A DNA stretch of 64,000 nt, from contig VKHL01000040.1 in NCBI GenBank assembly GCA_015146655.1, forward strand, positions 143,591 through 207,590, written 5' to 3'. Shown here piece by piece: positions 22,473 to 36,800 of the stretch. The notes below the pieces were generated by a model that was given only the letters and a program-made list of their open reading frames with translations, was not told where the DNA came from and searched no databases. Made by a program: the position numbers and the translations under genes. The stretch's first letter is position 1, and the number at the start of each line of letters is the position of its first letter. The DNA is from Ochromonas danica. Its lineage: Eukaryota; Sar; Chrysophyceae; Chromulinales; Chromulinaceae.

Positions 22473-23620
22473 TTAACGAGACTCATTCAAAAAGATGGCA
22501 ATAACAGTGCAATTGTCTTGAACATTCCGATTGGGCATTTCGCGGATAGCACACTCTACAATCGCATGACATGGGCATCTGCCTTCACGTCGCGCCGTAA
22601 AGGCAACTTCAAATGCAACATTTGGTGAAAGAACGTCCCACAGTCCATCTGAAGCCAGTAGGACTAGACGATCGTCGGGCAATATCTCAAAATGGTTTAT
22701 GTCCGGCTCAGCGATCAGACCGTACTTCTTCAAATCCTTCCCACCAAATGCACGAGAATAGTTCAACTGCTTTGGATGCTCACCATTGCATTGCCTCCGC
22801 ACAAAATCAGCACCGCGGATGTATGGTTTGTTACCATGAAGCCAAACAAGAGATCCACCAGATCTCTCAATGCGCTCCAACTCATGAGGCATATTAGGTT
22901 TGTGATCGATGGTGAGCCACTCAGCCATGGTACGACCATCAGGCATGACTTTCATAATACAGGCTTTTGAATCTCCGATATGGGCTACAGTCAAGAGATT
23001 ATTCCACAATAAAGCTGTCACTCCAGTGCTTGACGCGTAATGGAGATTTTGCTCTGCGCACATTGCCAAAAGGCTGCGATCAGCCGAAAGGAAAGTCTCG
23101 TGCAACGCAGCTTTGATCTGACAAGCAACTGCTTCCAACGCAGGAGGTTGATGCTTTCCATCAAGATTATTGTTGGTTGAGCGAAGCAGTTCTTGCATGT
23201 GCTTGGAGGCAGCCAAGTGGTAAGGAATTTCCTTCGCGATGAAGTCCGCAGCATGCGGACCAACCGTCCCATCGAAGACACCCGCAAAGGTAACATTAGG
23301 AGAGAAAAACTGCGGGATCAATACAAATCGGTCCTCTTGGCTTGGACGTAATCCTGTCAAAGGCATCGAGAAAATTACGACAAGCACGTGACCATCGCGA
23401 CAGCATGTGACTTACCTATATGAGTAGCAGCATCCAAGAGGATGGATTGCTGTTTAATCGGAGTGGGGAGAGACTTCGAATACATGACGAGCTTCTTGCA
23501 ATCAAAGTTCGTGGCGGTCGCCACTGAGGAATGGCCGACTTTAATGTCGTTATCCATGGAAGCAGCTGACGAGTTCATAACAGAAGACAAGGTAGGCGAG
23601 TCGATATCAACCAAAGCCAT
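22473..23620 (-). CDS. PP2C-family (PPM) protein serine/threonine phosphatase
   Basis: Metal-dependent phosphatase of 361 residues. Two exons on the minus strand, 23620-23416 and 23353-22473, with a 62-nt intron whose removal keeps the frame (a split Gly codon). Motifs seen: an EDRF motif with the metal-binding Glu-Asp, FAGVFDGTVG (DGT where most members have DGH), HIGDSKACI, LVLLASDGLWDVLS and the closing NVQDNCTVIAIFL with the last metal Asp-Asn. All metal-binding acids appear present, so it should be active. There is no transmembrane segment or targeting signal, so it is probably cytosolic or nuclear. The first 60 or so residues lie before the catalytic fold and have no recognised motif. 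The substrate is unknown. Confidence 0.92.
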
Positions 23621-25719
23621 GGAGTGAACGAGCGACCAATTGTTGCTAACAGTAAAATTTAGTTTGAATACTCCGAATGATTGATAATCAAGCCAATAAT
23701 CAATTCAGAGAAAATAACACAAGACTGAGAGAGGAAAGGATAAATAAGAGAGTGTGATAACAAAGGAAAATAATCAGGCAATAAGAATAGGAACTAAAAT
23801 AATAGCGGATGAGGATTGTTTCTCAGGACGTCTTCTAGAGATATTTTTGTTGGAGATGATCGACCGAGAAATTAATTAGTTTGGAAATAATTCAAGGAGA
23901 AGGGGACAGTGAGAGCAATACACAATTGTAAGGACAGTAGCAAAGCTCAGCTAGTTCTCAGCAGTTATTGTTGTCAATTACAGTGGTCTGGACTAATCAA
24001 GCTGTCTGTCTGTCTATTGTGGGAAAGCTGTGAGACTGTCTGGCTGCCGTCACGCCGTATTGATTGCATCGCCCGCACTAGAAGGGAAGAATTGCTCGCT
24101 ATATGGGGAAAACGTGGGAAAATTACAAATTCCAGTAAATTCCCAAAACCGCTGCCTGCTGGATGCATCGGATTGGAATTGTTGATTTATGAATTGTATT
24201 GCTCTTTAGCACAGAAGAGCATTCAGAGCTGCTCACAGCGATGGTCATCAACAATAACAGAATGACAAGGATTAACACTCGCTGGATTTCACTTTCCAAA
24301 GGTTCCATGATTATCTTGGCCATAACTTCCAGCTTTTGAGAGCGGGAAGAGTTGGTTGCAGAGCTTGATGACCATTTGCTTAGCCTCGCCAGACATTGGA
24401 GAGGACAGTGTATTTTGATTGCAGGGCTACGCTCGACTCGGGAACTATTAGAGTCTTGAAATGAGATTAAAACCGCGCATGGGAAGAAAACAGGAACAGG
24501 CTTTTGTGTAGAGGAGGGGAGTCACTCGCAGGCCTCCAATAGATCACAAAAGCCCTCTTATAACAGCACCATTACCGTCCTAGGTCATCTGTACCAGATC
24601 CACCTGGTGTCCTAGAGGAAGAACTTTCGTTCAGCACTTAAGGCTCATCCCGATCTGATGGGAAGATTTCCACTAAGAAATCACCAGGACTTGCCTTAAT
24701 GACTGACATAACTTTGAAGTGATAACAGTGATCAGCCAGTCAGTGGCGCTGGACATGAGGAAAAAATGACCGAAAGCACCTTCTTCAAAAGTCCCAAGTG
24801 AATTCTCACTTTGCAATTGGATGAGACTGATGCTATGGATGAGGATTCCAATTCCCGATTGACGCATGTTAAGAGACGTCCTGAAAGTTCATCGACTTCG
24901 TAGCGCTCCAAAAACTCCATGCAAGCTGTTGGTTGCTTCTGCAAATAGTCGCCTCAACAAAAGACAACAAAGTTTCAATCCTATATCCCACAAACGACGA
25001 AAATGGCCATTGTATTCTCTCTCATTATCCCACAAATCAAGTCAGCGTTTCGACACGTTCTCCCGCCACCAACTGCTCAGCAACACATACCAAACCTCTC
25101 AGCAAAGATGCGTCTCATGTTACTGGTTATCTAACTTAGTTTGATCAAATCACGAGACTAGAAGCGAACAAAAAGTGCAGAAATGGCGATGGTACCCCAA
25201 GCAAAGCGAGGGTCTTCTGAATCATTAAGCATGATAAATACCTCTTCACTGATACAAGCATTAAATACAGCCACAGAGACAAGGCAACTACTGCTCCTCT
25301 AGCTCATTTGACCTACGACCAAGTTCTTCTCGAAGAAGACTATTTTCACTCCTTTTGAGAGCACATCATTTTGGGGGTATAAAGACTATTTCCGCCCCTT
25401 GTGAGACAAAACATTCTGTTGGGGTTTCTTTTTGTTTTGCTCAACTGGAATCTTATTAAGTTAACAAAATTTACACAACTTCCTCTCAAATGGCGTTCTG
25501 GGTCTTTAACTTCCCACCACCACTGCGCTGCAGACCGCCACACCGGGACAGAGTTTTGACGCAGAAGTGCGTCGAAGTGGAAAGGGGGAGAGCGATTCCT
25601 CGCTGAAAGACAATGACATAAATCATATCCAGCTTGGTCATCCTTCATCCATCCCCTGACTATTTCGTTGTGGACTGTTGATCGAGTGCTCAAGGAAGAA
25701 GCGTGAAGTATTGCAAAGG
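23621..25719. other. 2.1-kb divergent intergenic region
   Basis: Between the PP2C start (minus strand) and the ABC transporter start (plus strand). No convincing gene. TTAAGTTAA is present at about 25455-25463, roughly 260 nt upstream of the transporter start. Small reading frames on both strands lack homology I recognise. Confidence 0.5.
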
Positions 25720-28700
25720 ATGGCATCAAGTCTTGCACCATCCTCCAATCCAGCCTATCAGACGTTGCCTGGCCAGCGTGAAAGCGAACACGAGATCGAA
25801 CTGCCGTCCAGACAAGAAGATGCAGTGGTATTTCAGTCTGTTGATAATGACATTGAGATGAATGGCGAGTCACTGGCAGTCAAAGCAATTCCCTCTGATA
25901 AAGATGAGTTGCACCTGTTACAAGACGGTAACCTCGCAGAGCTCGAGAAACTGATGGACGATAGAAAGCACTTGTTTCGTCCACAAGATATAACAATAGA
26001 GTTCTACGACCTTAATTTCTACACGTTTGTTGATCCCGAGCGACAGATCGTTACAGTGTCTTCGGTGTTGTGGAAGTTGTTGACATTCTGGCAACCCGCT
26101 CCACAGAAACGAGTGAACATCCTGGCTAGTGCTACAGGCCGCATATTACCCAGAAAGATGACCCTGCTGTTAGGTCCTCCAGGATCTGGCAAGTCCGGTA
26201 AGGTTCTGCTATGTTTTAACAGTACCCTGACTTACAGAAGCTGACGAACTTGTCGACAGTGTTGCTCAAGGCTTTGTGTGGCAGGCTTTCCTCTGCTGGC
26301 AAAGCGAAGCTCTCCGGTGATGTGTATTACGATGGAGATAACATAAATGAGAACAAGTTTCTCGTTGGGAAGGTAGCAGACTATATTGAACAAGGCGATA
26401 CTCATCAAGCGGTGCTGACCGTCGATGAGACATTGAAGTTTGCTTGGTCGTGCACTACTGGAGGCAATCATAGTTATGCGCGTGCCAAAGATGATGAAGC
26501 AGCAATACAACTCAATAAAGGAAACGAGAGCTTTGCGGCTGTACATAATACTATTGCCACTTTGGGCTTGAACAAATGCAAGGACACGTACGTTGGCAAT
26601 GCTGCCATTCGCGGAGTTAGCGGTGGTCAAAAGCGACGCGTCACAATAGGGGAGATGCTCGTATGTCCTCGATCGGTAAGATTGTTTTACAAGCGCAAGC
26701 GTAGCCTTTGCACTGATTATTGCTGAATCTCATTGTTTGGTTTGTCAAAGATCAAGATGATGGATTGTATTACCAATGGCCTGGACACTGCGACAGCCTA
26801 CGATATTATCAAGGCTCTTCGAGTCATGAACTTAGCACTTGGGAACACGGAAGTCATTTCCCTCCTACAGGTAAGCTCCCTAATATTGTTAACTTTCCGG
26901 CACTGATCCCTAACCCTGTCTCTCCAGCCGCCACCTGATGTTTACAACCTCTTCGATGAGATTATCCTACTTAGTGATGGTTATATTATTTATCATGGCC
27001 CTCGTGAAAGAGTTATGTCTTATTTCCAGTCCTTAGGCTACCAGTGCCCAGATGATGTAGACGAGGCGGACTTTCTCCAAGAGCTGCCTACTCCTGAAGG
27101 AAAGCGCTTCATTGTCAAGCCTGGTGCACCACATAAGCCCATCGAGTTGGTGAGTGCTTGGAAGAGTTCGGAAATATACAGTCAATTGTTGGCTGAAATG
27201 CGCTGCGGCTGCGCTGAAGAAGCAAAGAAGCTGTCCGCTAACAGTAACAAAGTTTGGTATGCTGATTACCTTGAAATGCATCCTGGAACCTTCTGGTACT
27301 ATTTCAAGTTATGCCTTATAAGAGAGTTTCATGTCGTCGTGAGAGATCCTGCTTTCTTTGCTGCTCGCTTTGGACAGAGTCTTTTCATGGGAGCCATTGC
27401 TGGTTCCCTTTTCAACAATATTGGGAAAACAGAAACGAGTACCATGAACGGCTTCCTGTTCAACACCATGTTATTCTCTGCTCTCGGTAGCTTTTCCATT
27501 TTGCCTGTTATTTATGATCAAAAGGCAGTCTTTTACAAGCAGAAAGACGCTTACTTCTTCCCCACGTTGGCCTACGTTTTTACGCAGAACATTGCGATCT
27601 TTCCCTTGCAATTAGCTGAGTGTGTAGCTTATGGAACTATTGTATACTGGTCTGCTGGACTTTCTGATGACTTTGACGGATCTCGCTTCTTGGCCTATTT
27701 GGCTCTCTGCTTGAACTTTTCGGTTATGATGGGGCAGTTCTTCCGCTTCTTGTCGTGCTGCATAGAAGAGATGAAGACCACTATTCCTATATCTGGTCTC
27801 ATACTTATGATTATGATCCTCTTTAGCGGCTTCATTCAACCCAAGTCGGTCATTTCCGATGGCTGGATTTGGTTCTACTGGATGAATCCTGTGTCGTGGG
27901 CTTTGAAAGGAGTTACCATCAATGAGTTTACTTCACCTCGTTACAACTTCTTGACTTGTGCGAACGAGGCTTGTACTCGCAAGGAACGTTACGGTGATAG
28001 TGTTCTGAAGTCTTATGGTAATCCAACCAACCAGCAGTATATCTGGTATTCGTTTGCCGTCATTGTTGGAATGAACATCCTCTTCTTTATACTCACGTAC
28101 TTTTCTATGGAATACATAAAGTCTGTTCCTGCTCCAATCCCTCCCACTCGTGAAGATGATGGCAGTGCCGTGAAAGAAAGCCAGGACAGCAAGAAAGATA
28201 ATGCTCGTGCTGTGATACCTGTTGCTAACGAGAAGAAGGAGGATGGATGCGATTTGGAGTCTGGAGACATTCCTCCAGCTGTTGAGGTTTTGTCAAAGAG
28301 CGAAAACAGCTACAAGGTCGATCAGCTTCCTTATGACCCAATCTCCTTTTCCTTCAGGGATGTCTGGTACACTGTTACTTTACCATCAGGAGATGATATT
28401 GATTTGTTGAAAGGAGTCAGCGGCTTCTTTGAGCCTGGAACCATAACGGCTCTCATGGGATCAACTGGAGCAGGTAAGACAACTTTGCTGGATGTCTTGG
28501 CAGGGCGTAAGAACACTGGAGTTATTCGAGGAGAGATGTATCACAATGGCATTCCCAAGATCGACGCCTATTTCCGTCGCATCATGGCCTATGTTGAGCA
28601 GTTTGACACGCTCCACGCGAAAAGCACCCCTCGCGAAGCGATTGAATTCAATGCTATTCTACGCCTGGCTCCCAATATCACAATGTAAGCATGTTAACTG

Positions 28701-30499
28701 CTGTGTCCTTTTTATTCGATATCCTAACATGAGGGCTTTGATTGTGTAGGGATCAACGAAAGATGTGGGTAAACTCAATCATCAAGATGATGGACCTCGG
28801 CGAAATTGAGAACGAACTGGTAAGTGCACTGCTTTTGTTGTATTGTTGTTCAGCGTAATATGTTTGATCGTTCGATTTTCTTCAGATCGGAGTAATGGCC
28901 AGTGGGGGTATGAGTTTCGAGCAGAGGAAGCGAGTGTCCATTGGCACTGAGCTCGCCGCCAATCCTTCAATTCTCTTCCTCGACGAGCCCACCACAGGCT
29001 TGGATTCTCGTGCAGCACAAGCATTGATTGGTAATATTCGCAAGATCGTCTCCACTGGTCGCACTGTGGTTTGTACTATCCACCAGCCTTCTTCTTCGAT
29101 TTTCCATTCGTTTGACAGTCTTCTTTTGCTCAAATCGGGAGGACAGACTGTCTATTTCGGAGAACTGGGACACTACGCGAGGAATTTGATCAATTATTTT
29201 GAGGGTATTCCCGGTGTGTCTCCAATGCCGCACCATGTAAATTCCGCAACGTGGATGTTGGATGTGATTGGCGCAGGCACCAGCGCACAGACTAGTTCAG
29301 ACACCGACTTCAGCGCATATTACGGCGAATCTCCAATCTGCCAAATCAACATGGAGAAGTTGGCAACATTGACAGTTCCTCTCAAAACCTCTCGCAGGCT
29401 CGAAGAGGAGGATGTGGTTGATAATGGTGGATACAACGCTTCTTATGGAACACAACTGCGTTTACTTTATAATCGCACCTTAACCACTTACTGGCGCACG
29501 CCGTCTTATACCATTTCTAGACTGGTTACCAACATCTTCATTGCATTGATCTTTGCCTCAGCCTATCCATTGCAAGATTACCACAACTACGTAGAAACCG
29601 TGTCTAGAGCTGCTGTGATCTATATCACTTCTCTGTTCTGTGGCATCTTGGCCATGATGATGGCCATTCCAATAATTAGTGCGGAGAGACCTGTCTTCTA
29701 TCATGAGCAGCAGTCAAGAATGTATTTGCCATTGATCTTCTCCTTTGTGCAATCCACTGTCGAGGTAACGTGTTGTTCTCGTTGACCTCATTGCATGCGT
29801 CATATTCATTCTCTTTGTATTTGTTTTAGTTACCATATATAATCCTTGGCTCCGCTGTCTTCACACTGCCTTTCTTCTTTATTGTGGGATTCGATAATGT
29901 TGGCGACGTCACGCAGAAGTTCTTCTGGTATTGGTGCTTTAACTTCTTGCTGCAAGCAGTCATGCTTTACATGGGGATCTTCTTCGTCAATCTCGCGCCC
30001 AATGAAGCCACCACACATGGTAATCAACACTGTCCTCGCATTCATCATTGAGGTCTTCTCACTTCTTCTTGTTTTGTTTAGTGCTCAGCGGATTGATGAA
30101 CTCTGTCTTGGGCCTCTTCTGTGGTTTCCTCATTCCGCAGCAGAGTTATCCTCCTTTTTGGCTCTTCATGTACTGGTTGGATCCCTTGCACTACGCGTTA
30201 GAAGCGTTGTTCACCACCCAATTCAAGGGTGATACGACCAAAATCACTGACCAGGATGGACAGGAGACAACTGCAGAGGATTACATCAATGACGTTCAGT
30301 TCACCAAATGGAGATATGGTCATGTTTGGTACGACGGCTTGGCTCTCGGGCTGTTCCTCGCTTTCTCCATGTAAGCAGTGCTTCACGACTTTCCTTCACT
30401 CCCGACTAACTAACATGTGCTACTGGCTGTTCTGGTTGATATATTGATAGTGTGGGAAGCTATTTATGTCTGGCTTATCTCCGACACGAGAAGCGTTAG
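25720..30499 (+). CDS. PDR-type full-length ABCG transporter
   Basis: Exports lipids, drugs or secondary metabolites across the plasma membrane; reverse topology NBD1-TMD1-NBD2-TMD2. Nine exons fit one frame of 1415 residues: 25720-26197, 26260-26675, 26751-26870, 26928-28684, 28750-28819, 28886-29764, 29830-30019, 30082-30370, 30451-30499; introns 57-80 nt. NBD1: Walker A GPPGSGKS (about 152-159, split by intron 1), signature VSGGQKRRV (about 280), and a Walker B reading [10 protein letters not shown], so Cys sits where the catalytic Glu belongs. NBD2: Walker A GSTGAGKT (about 848), signature [13 protein letters not shown] and Walker [12 protein letters not shown], which is intact in the acidic pair. 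Six-helix membrane domains follow each NBD. One catalytically weak site is usual in fungal PDR pumps, where NBD1 is likewise altered. The start is the first in-frame ATG. The substrate cannot be told. Confidence 0.93.
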
Positions 30500-30892
30500 C
30501 GAGGCTTCCTCTGTGTGGTTGAACCGGAGTCATGATATTACTTAGGATATGATATGCTTAGGATGCTTGTTTCACTGTTATTGTTACTTACTTAAAGGAA
30601 GTTCTCGTCTTCATGTAGTCTAGCTTGAATTTTGTTGTTATAAGTTGAATGATGCCTTATTCAAGCCATCTCTTTTCTATTTTACCTCACGAAGCATATC
30701 CCATTGTCTAGTTGTCTAGTTAAAGTTATATCCTTACAGCCAGTCAACAATTTGAAGTCACAGCAATCCCATCTCACTTCCCCAGGCCTCCAGATCTGAA
30801 AATCTGGACTGAGCGTTTCCCCCAAGCTCGTCGGTAAAAATCAAGAAATAGAAGAAAATCAAATCCTCTGCATGGTCCCCACCAAGAGATAG
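30500..30892. other. Intergenic gap between ABC transporter and CFAP74
   Basis: Transporter 3' UTR and CFAP74 promoter; T-rich, no gene or clear motif seen. Confidence 0.45.
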
Positions 30893-33800
30893 ATGGATGA
30901 TTTCAGAAGAACTGTAGACCCTTCGACGCGAAGGAAGACGAACAGTGAGCTCTCGGAATTGAAGTCTTTGCGTCAAGCCTATCAGGAGGCCAAGACTGCC
31001 TTGGACAAGGCCGAGGCGGTGCTGGAGCACGAGAGCCTCGCCTTAGACTCCGCTCTGGCCTCTTTAGAAGGCGGACGCAATGCCTTATCCGAGGTTCAGG
31101 CTGAGGTGGACGCAGACTATTTGCCTGAAGGCGCACAGCCACGCGCACGAATAGCCCAACGAGACAAACTGCTGCTGGTAAGAGAGAACTGCTCCTCTTC
31201 ACACCCTCTCTCACTCACTGAGTCTGTGGTGTGTTCTGGTAGAGGGTGAGTCAACTGGAGGCAGCCTATGAGGCACAGAGAAGGGCCGCGGAGAAAGCGC
31301 AGCAGGAAGTGCACGGCAGCGAGAAAGCCTTCGCCTCGGCTGACAAAGCCTTGGCTCGCTATGCTGAACGCCTTGAAGATATTCTAGCTGCGAAGCAAAC
31401 CATTGAAGAACTGGACAAAGAAAAGTAAACCACCCCTTCTTTCCCTCCCTCCCAGTGCTAATCGTGCATTGTTTCGTGTTGGTGTTAGAGCTCGAAGAGT
31501 GGCCCGGCTCGAAGCTTCAGTGAAGGCTCGCAAAGAGCGAACCAAGCGATTACAAGAAGAAGCAGCTGCTGCTCAGGCCCAGGAGCTCGCAGCGTATGAA
31601 CAAGTGCGCAAGGAGCAGGTGCAGCAATTAAATCAACAGGCCCGCCAACTGGTTGCCACTGCAGCCGCCAACACCGCGGAGGTGACACAGAATGTGAAGA
31701 ATTTATTTGAGAATCAGCAAGCTGACCGTGCGGAGGCTGTCCTGGAGCTGAAGGCCAATCTTGGCGCTTCACGTGCTGTGGTGGCTTCTCTGGCTGACAA
31801 AGCTGTTAGACGAGCTGCTCAGCGGCAAGAAGCACTGGAAGCTTCGAAGGCAAATCTCCTTGCACAAGGAAAGAACCCTTATGTAGAGTTTCGTAAGCAG
31901 GAAGTGGAAGAAGAGGCTCGAAAACGAGAGGCGAAGTTGAGAGCCTCTGTCGAAGAGAAAAAGGCGAACTTGTTGGCCACCCTGCATCGAGAGCAGCAGA
32001 CAAGAGACAAGGTTGAGAAGACGCGTCGAGAAGCTGAAGTGCTGGAGAAGGCTCATCGTGAGTCGTTGGGACGTCGAGAGGTGGAGGAACGCACTCGCCA
32101 ATATCTCTTGCGCACCACTTCTGCACACACAGAAGTGCTGGATCCTTCTGGAAGAGCTGCCCGCATTGATCCTTCGCAAGTGACCGACCTCGCAGATCAC
32201 TCACTTGGCCTTGGTCAGGGTTCACGTATCCCTGTTGACGCCCGGCAGCGTATCACCAGCAAACTCGCCGACCGATTGCACCTGTCACGAGATGACTTAG
32301 GCAACTACCAACATCTTACTTCTGGGCTAGAGAAGCGCACTGCAGAGACCATGATGGCGGTGGAAGGGTCTAGTGGGGCAACAAAAGCCGTGGCGGGGAG
32401 CGAGGACAGCACTGTAGGCGTTGAACCGATTGCCGAAGAAGTTCGCCTTTCTCAGCGAGAATTAGCTCAATTGGAAGAACTCGGACAGGGTCTTGGGCGC
32501 CTTCCAGGAGCTGCAGGAGCTACCATGTCAATCAATCTTCCTGCTGGCGGTCAGAATGGTAAGCAGCTCCTCGCTCTTACTGCTCACTATGAAGGCAGCG
32601 CGGAGGCTGTCCAGAAATCCTCCACCTTTGATGCCACTGGACCTCCCAAGTATGCCCCCGTGGCCCTCAGTCGCTTTGAAGAAGATGCGTTACAGAGGGC
32701 TAAGGAGAGACAAGAGACTCGTCTTCAACAAGGTCAGACTCAGATAGCAGCTGGTAAAGCCTTCACTGGACCATCCTTCTCGAGTCAACCCGCAGAGATC
32801 ATTTTCCAAGACTTCACAGTCGGACAGAGCTATCGAGAGTCGGCGCTGTTGACCAACGTCTCCTACACTTTCAACTCGTGCAGTCTACTGCCTCTGGCTG
32901 AAGAAGTGGAAGATTTCTTCTCGCTGACCTTCTCCCCACCTGGCAGACTTTCTGCTGGCATGACTTGTTCACTGGGAATCGTTTTCAACCCACAACTTGA
33001 AAAAGACATTGAAACTGTTATTAGCTTTCGTACAGAGACAGGACCGGTGCATATCCCACTCCGTTGCTACCGCAAGAGATGCGCACCGCGATTGGAGGTT
33101 ACAAGTTTGGATTGTGGAGAGGTTTTCATTGGTGAAAGTGTCGAGAAGAAGTTGATCATTCGCAACTCCGCTGCTTTGCCGTGCGCTTTTGTACTCGAGG
33201 CCATGGATGATGAAGAAGAAGTAGGAAGAGAAGTGGAGGGAGAGGGAGAGGGAGAGGGAGAGGGAGAGGGAGAGGGAGAGGGAGAGGTTGAAGAGAAAGC
33301 AGACCAGGAGAAACCTGCAGAACAGAGCGAAGAACCCGCTCAGCTCACTCTGAAGCTGGAGAGTGAAGAAGCAGGAGGAGAAGGAGATGGTATCTTGGTG
33401 CAACCTGCGGGGAGTGAAGAGGTGCTGGCTGACCGTCTCCAACGGTTGACAACTGCCGCCTGGAGAGCCAAGCAGGCTTTGCAGCCTCAGCCTTTCCGTC
33501 TCCTCCCTAGACAGGGTCAAGTGGACGGCTACAATACAACGTCACTTCACCTCCGATGTGCGCCACTGAAGGAGGGAGTCATTCAACGAACTTTTCGTGT
33601 GACCTTTCTGAATGTTGACGAGGCCCGCGATTGCGCACGATTAGCTCCTGGGGACCTGCTGGCACGCGAACAATTCTTGACTGTTACAATTGCTTGTACT
33701 CCTCATCCTTTGGCCGTGAAGGAAGAACTAGTCGATGTGCGCTGTCTTCTGCATGATCGCTTGTATCGCAGGCAAATCACGGTGATTAATCGAGCTGCCA

Positions 33801-36800
33801 TTGCTCAACGACTTGCAATTGTTGTACCCCGTGCTTTTAGACCGTATGTTGAAATATCTCCAGCGCAGTTATTGTTGGAAGCCAGTGGGCGGCAGAGTGT
33901 TTGTGTGCGCATCTCCCCACGAGAAGAGATGTTAGTACAGAAGGGAGTCATGCCATTCACCATGCCGACACCACCTTTCTCCTCCGCGGCTGTGATAGCT
34001 GTACCAATCGCCGTGCAGCTGAGCACCTCTTCAGGGAAAGCTGGAGAGAAAGTACCTCTCCATGCACTTCCGTTGCCAATCTACTTCACTTTACGTGCCA
34101 GTGTTACTCTGTCTACCATACATCTCTCTCAAGATGTGTTTAACTTTGGGTCGGTCTATGTGGGTCAGCGGGTGATACAAGAAGTCGTACTTACCAATGC
34201 ATCACGTCTACCTCAGAAAGTGTTGATGACAGGCCTACCGCGCGAGGTGAGCATTCTTACCCCTCCTGAGGGCCAAATGGTATTGCTGCCTTTAGAACAA
34301 AAGACATGTGTGATTGCCTATGCCCCACGCTCAGCAGTGGCCTTGGATAATCAACTTCGCCTTGTCACCTCCTTGAACGATCGCTACGTTGCCAAACTCC
34401 GAGGAAATGGCGTTGACCCCCCTCTACTTTTCAGCACTCCGGTGATCTCCATGCGCACTACCCATCCCGGACAGAAAGTTGTTGCTAGCCTCTTCGTGAC
34501 AAATACTTCATCACGTCGTCAGACCTTCGAGGTGATGTTGCCTCCTTCTCGGAGGTGCTGGCTGACCATCTCTCCGCGAAGTCTTCAATTATCACCAGGT
34601 CAACGGGCCCGTTTGGAAGTTGTCTTTGCACCTCCTCGCGATCTCCTCGATCTGCTTCCTTCCAGTACAAGTGGTCAAAGTGATCGCTTTGATACCTTCA
34701 CTCCTGAAAGCTACTACAGCGCATCCTCTTCCTCTCCCGAGGTTGATAAGGAGGCATTGCAGGTCGAGTGGGATTGGACTACAGGCCCTTTAGCGGGATT
34801 GCATCGAGGAGTGAGTGTCTGTGGCGAGGTGACCTGGGCTCTGCCTCAGCAGACCTCATCTTCCAACTCTATCATCACTCAAGATAATGTGAGAGAAGGT
34901 GAGGAACCACAAAGTAACGAATTGGAGCAGTCTGGACTGTCTACACAGATACTCCAAGAGCAGCAGCAAGAAGAAGAGAAGAAGAAAGACGAGGTTCGTT
35001 TAGATGTTGAGGATTGGGGGATTCAAGGCGGATGGGATCTGCCTGTGTTGCTCCAGATGCGCGCAAGAAAGCAATTGCAAGCAGATAGTGATCCAAGTGA
35101 TTCCACTTCGGTCATGTCGATGAACACCTATTCTGAAGGCTCTGCACCTGCACCATTATACTTGCAGATCGAGACAGCGGTGATTGCTCCTCAGTTCACT
35201 TCCTCAGTGGAGGTTTTAGACTTCCGACAAATGGCAACACAAACACGATCTGTGCTAGCATTGCGTCTGACTAATCATCTTCCCTCCGAAACGCTGCATT
35301 TGATTGCACGAGGATTGAATGCTCTGGGGCCATTCTCACTCGTCTTCCCACTTCCTCCACTCTTGCCTATGCAGACTCGACAGATTCTCATCGCCTGCCA
35401 ACCATCAGAGCCGGGGTTAAACCAAGAGATCTTGGAGATCCTGCCCGTACACGACCACAACAACGCCAGTAGCGAACAAATGGCTGCCTGGGGAGAAGAT
35501 CCAGCACCAGGTAATGCGAACCACTTGTTTTCTACTCCACTTTGATCAATTCCATCATCTTTTGTTTGTGTGTTGTAACAGAGCGAGGTGGTAATACACC
35601 CTATGGGCATCGTGTTGAAGTAGTTCTGCGAGTTGAAGGGTTGCAACCTACGATCTCATTGCGTGGTCTATCTGCCCCTCCGGCAACCTGGGGCCCGCGA
35701 AATGGAATACTTGACTTTGGCCTCTGTTGTGCGACTACATCCTCAGGAGTCATGAAGCAGTTCACTGTAGTGAATACCTCCTCGTTTCCTGTAGAAGTCG
35801 AGGTCGTGCGCATACCAGGGGAAGGGTTACCTCCTTCACAGCAGCAGCAATTGATAGAGCGCACTTCCTCGGGGATGCCCGTGTTTGCCATCCATCCTGT
35901 CCGCCTCCTTCTCCCTGCGCAAGGCAGTGCCAATGTAGAGGTGATCTTCCGAGCAGACATTCCACGGTTCCAACCCTACCGCGAAGATATACGGTTGCGT
36001 GTTGGAACTACCGAAGAGGTGCTGACAGTGGGTATCATAGGGCGGGCTGTTGACCGCCTCTTCTCCCTTGAGACTGCGGTTTGTACAGACCATCCTTTCG
36101 CTAACACCTGGCTACGTGCGACCGCAACCACGGAGGATCGCCTCGTAGCACTTCGAGGCCAGCAGGAAGTACGCGACATTGTCAAAGCCAGCAGAGCGGC
36201 CTTGTACCTCATCAAAGCGGAAGAGACAGCGCCTGTTGCTTCGCAGGGCAACGACAAGAAGAAGCCAAAAGCTCCTGTTGCCCCGACAGGAGATGGTGAC
36301 GATGCTGCTAAGCCCTCAGAGAATCAAGGTGGTGGAGCAACCACCCCCACTTTGATCTTCGCAGATCCCTTCGCAGCGACTGCAGACTCTGCCTCCTATA
36401 CTGTCATACCACCCGGCGGAAACACTGCTGGTGGTAAGGCTGGCGGCAAGAACAACACTGCAAGTGCTGTGCCTGCAGTGGAGATGCGCAAGCAAGTCAA
36501 GTTGCTGCAGATTGTTACTGCTCAGCGCAATAATGTCCTAGGTGGGGGAGCGGCAGGAGCGGGTAGCTTTGAGGTCGTTCTGGGTAAGGCTGCACGAGAC
36601 AGTGGCTTGTGGTCCGTCAATCCGGACAAAGGCGCACTAGCGGAAAACACAGTCATCGCTAATATCGAGATAGTCTGCTGCCAGCCTCAGCCGCGTTTGT
36701 TGGGAGGCGTGGTGGTGGGCTGCTGGCAGACGTTTGACCTTGACGTCGTCATTCGAGGCGGAGCACTGGATGGCTCACAGCCCGAGGAGATCATACAGCC

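Noticed and set aside
25346-25873. A 175-codon minus-strand frame overlapping the ABC transporter start
   Set aside because: It is antisense to the transporter's first exon and has no recognisable product.
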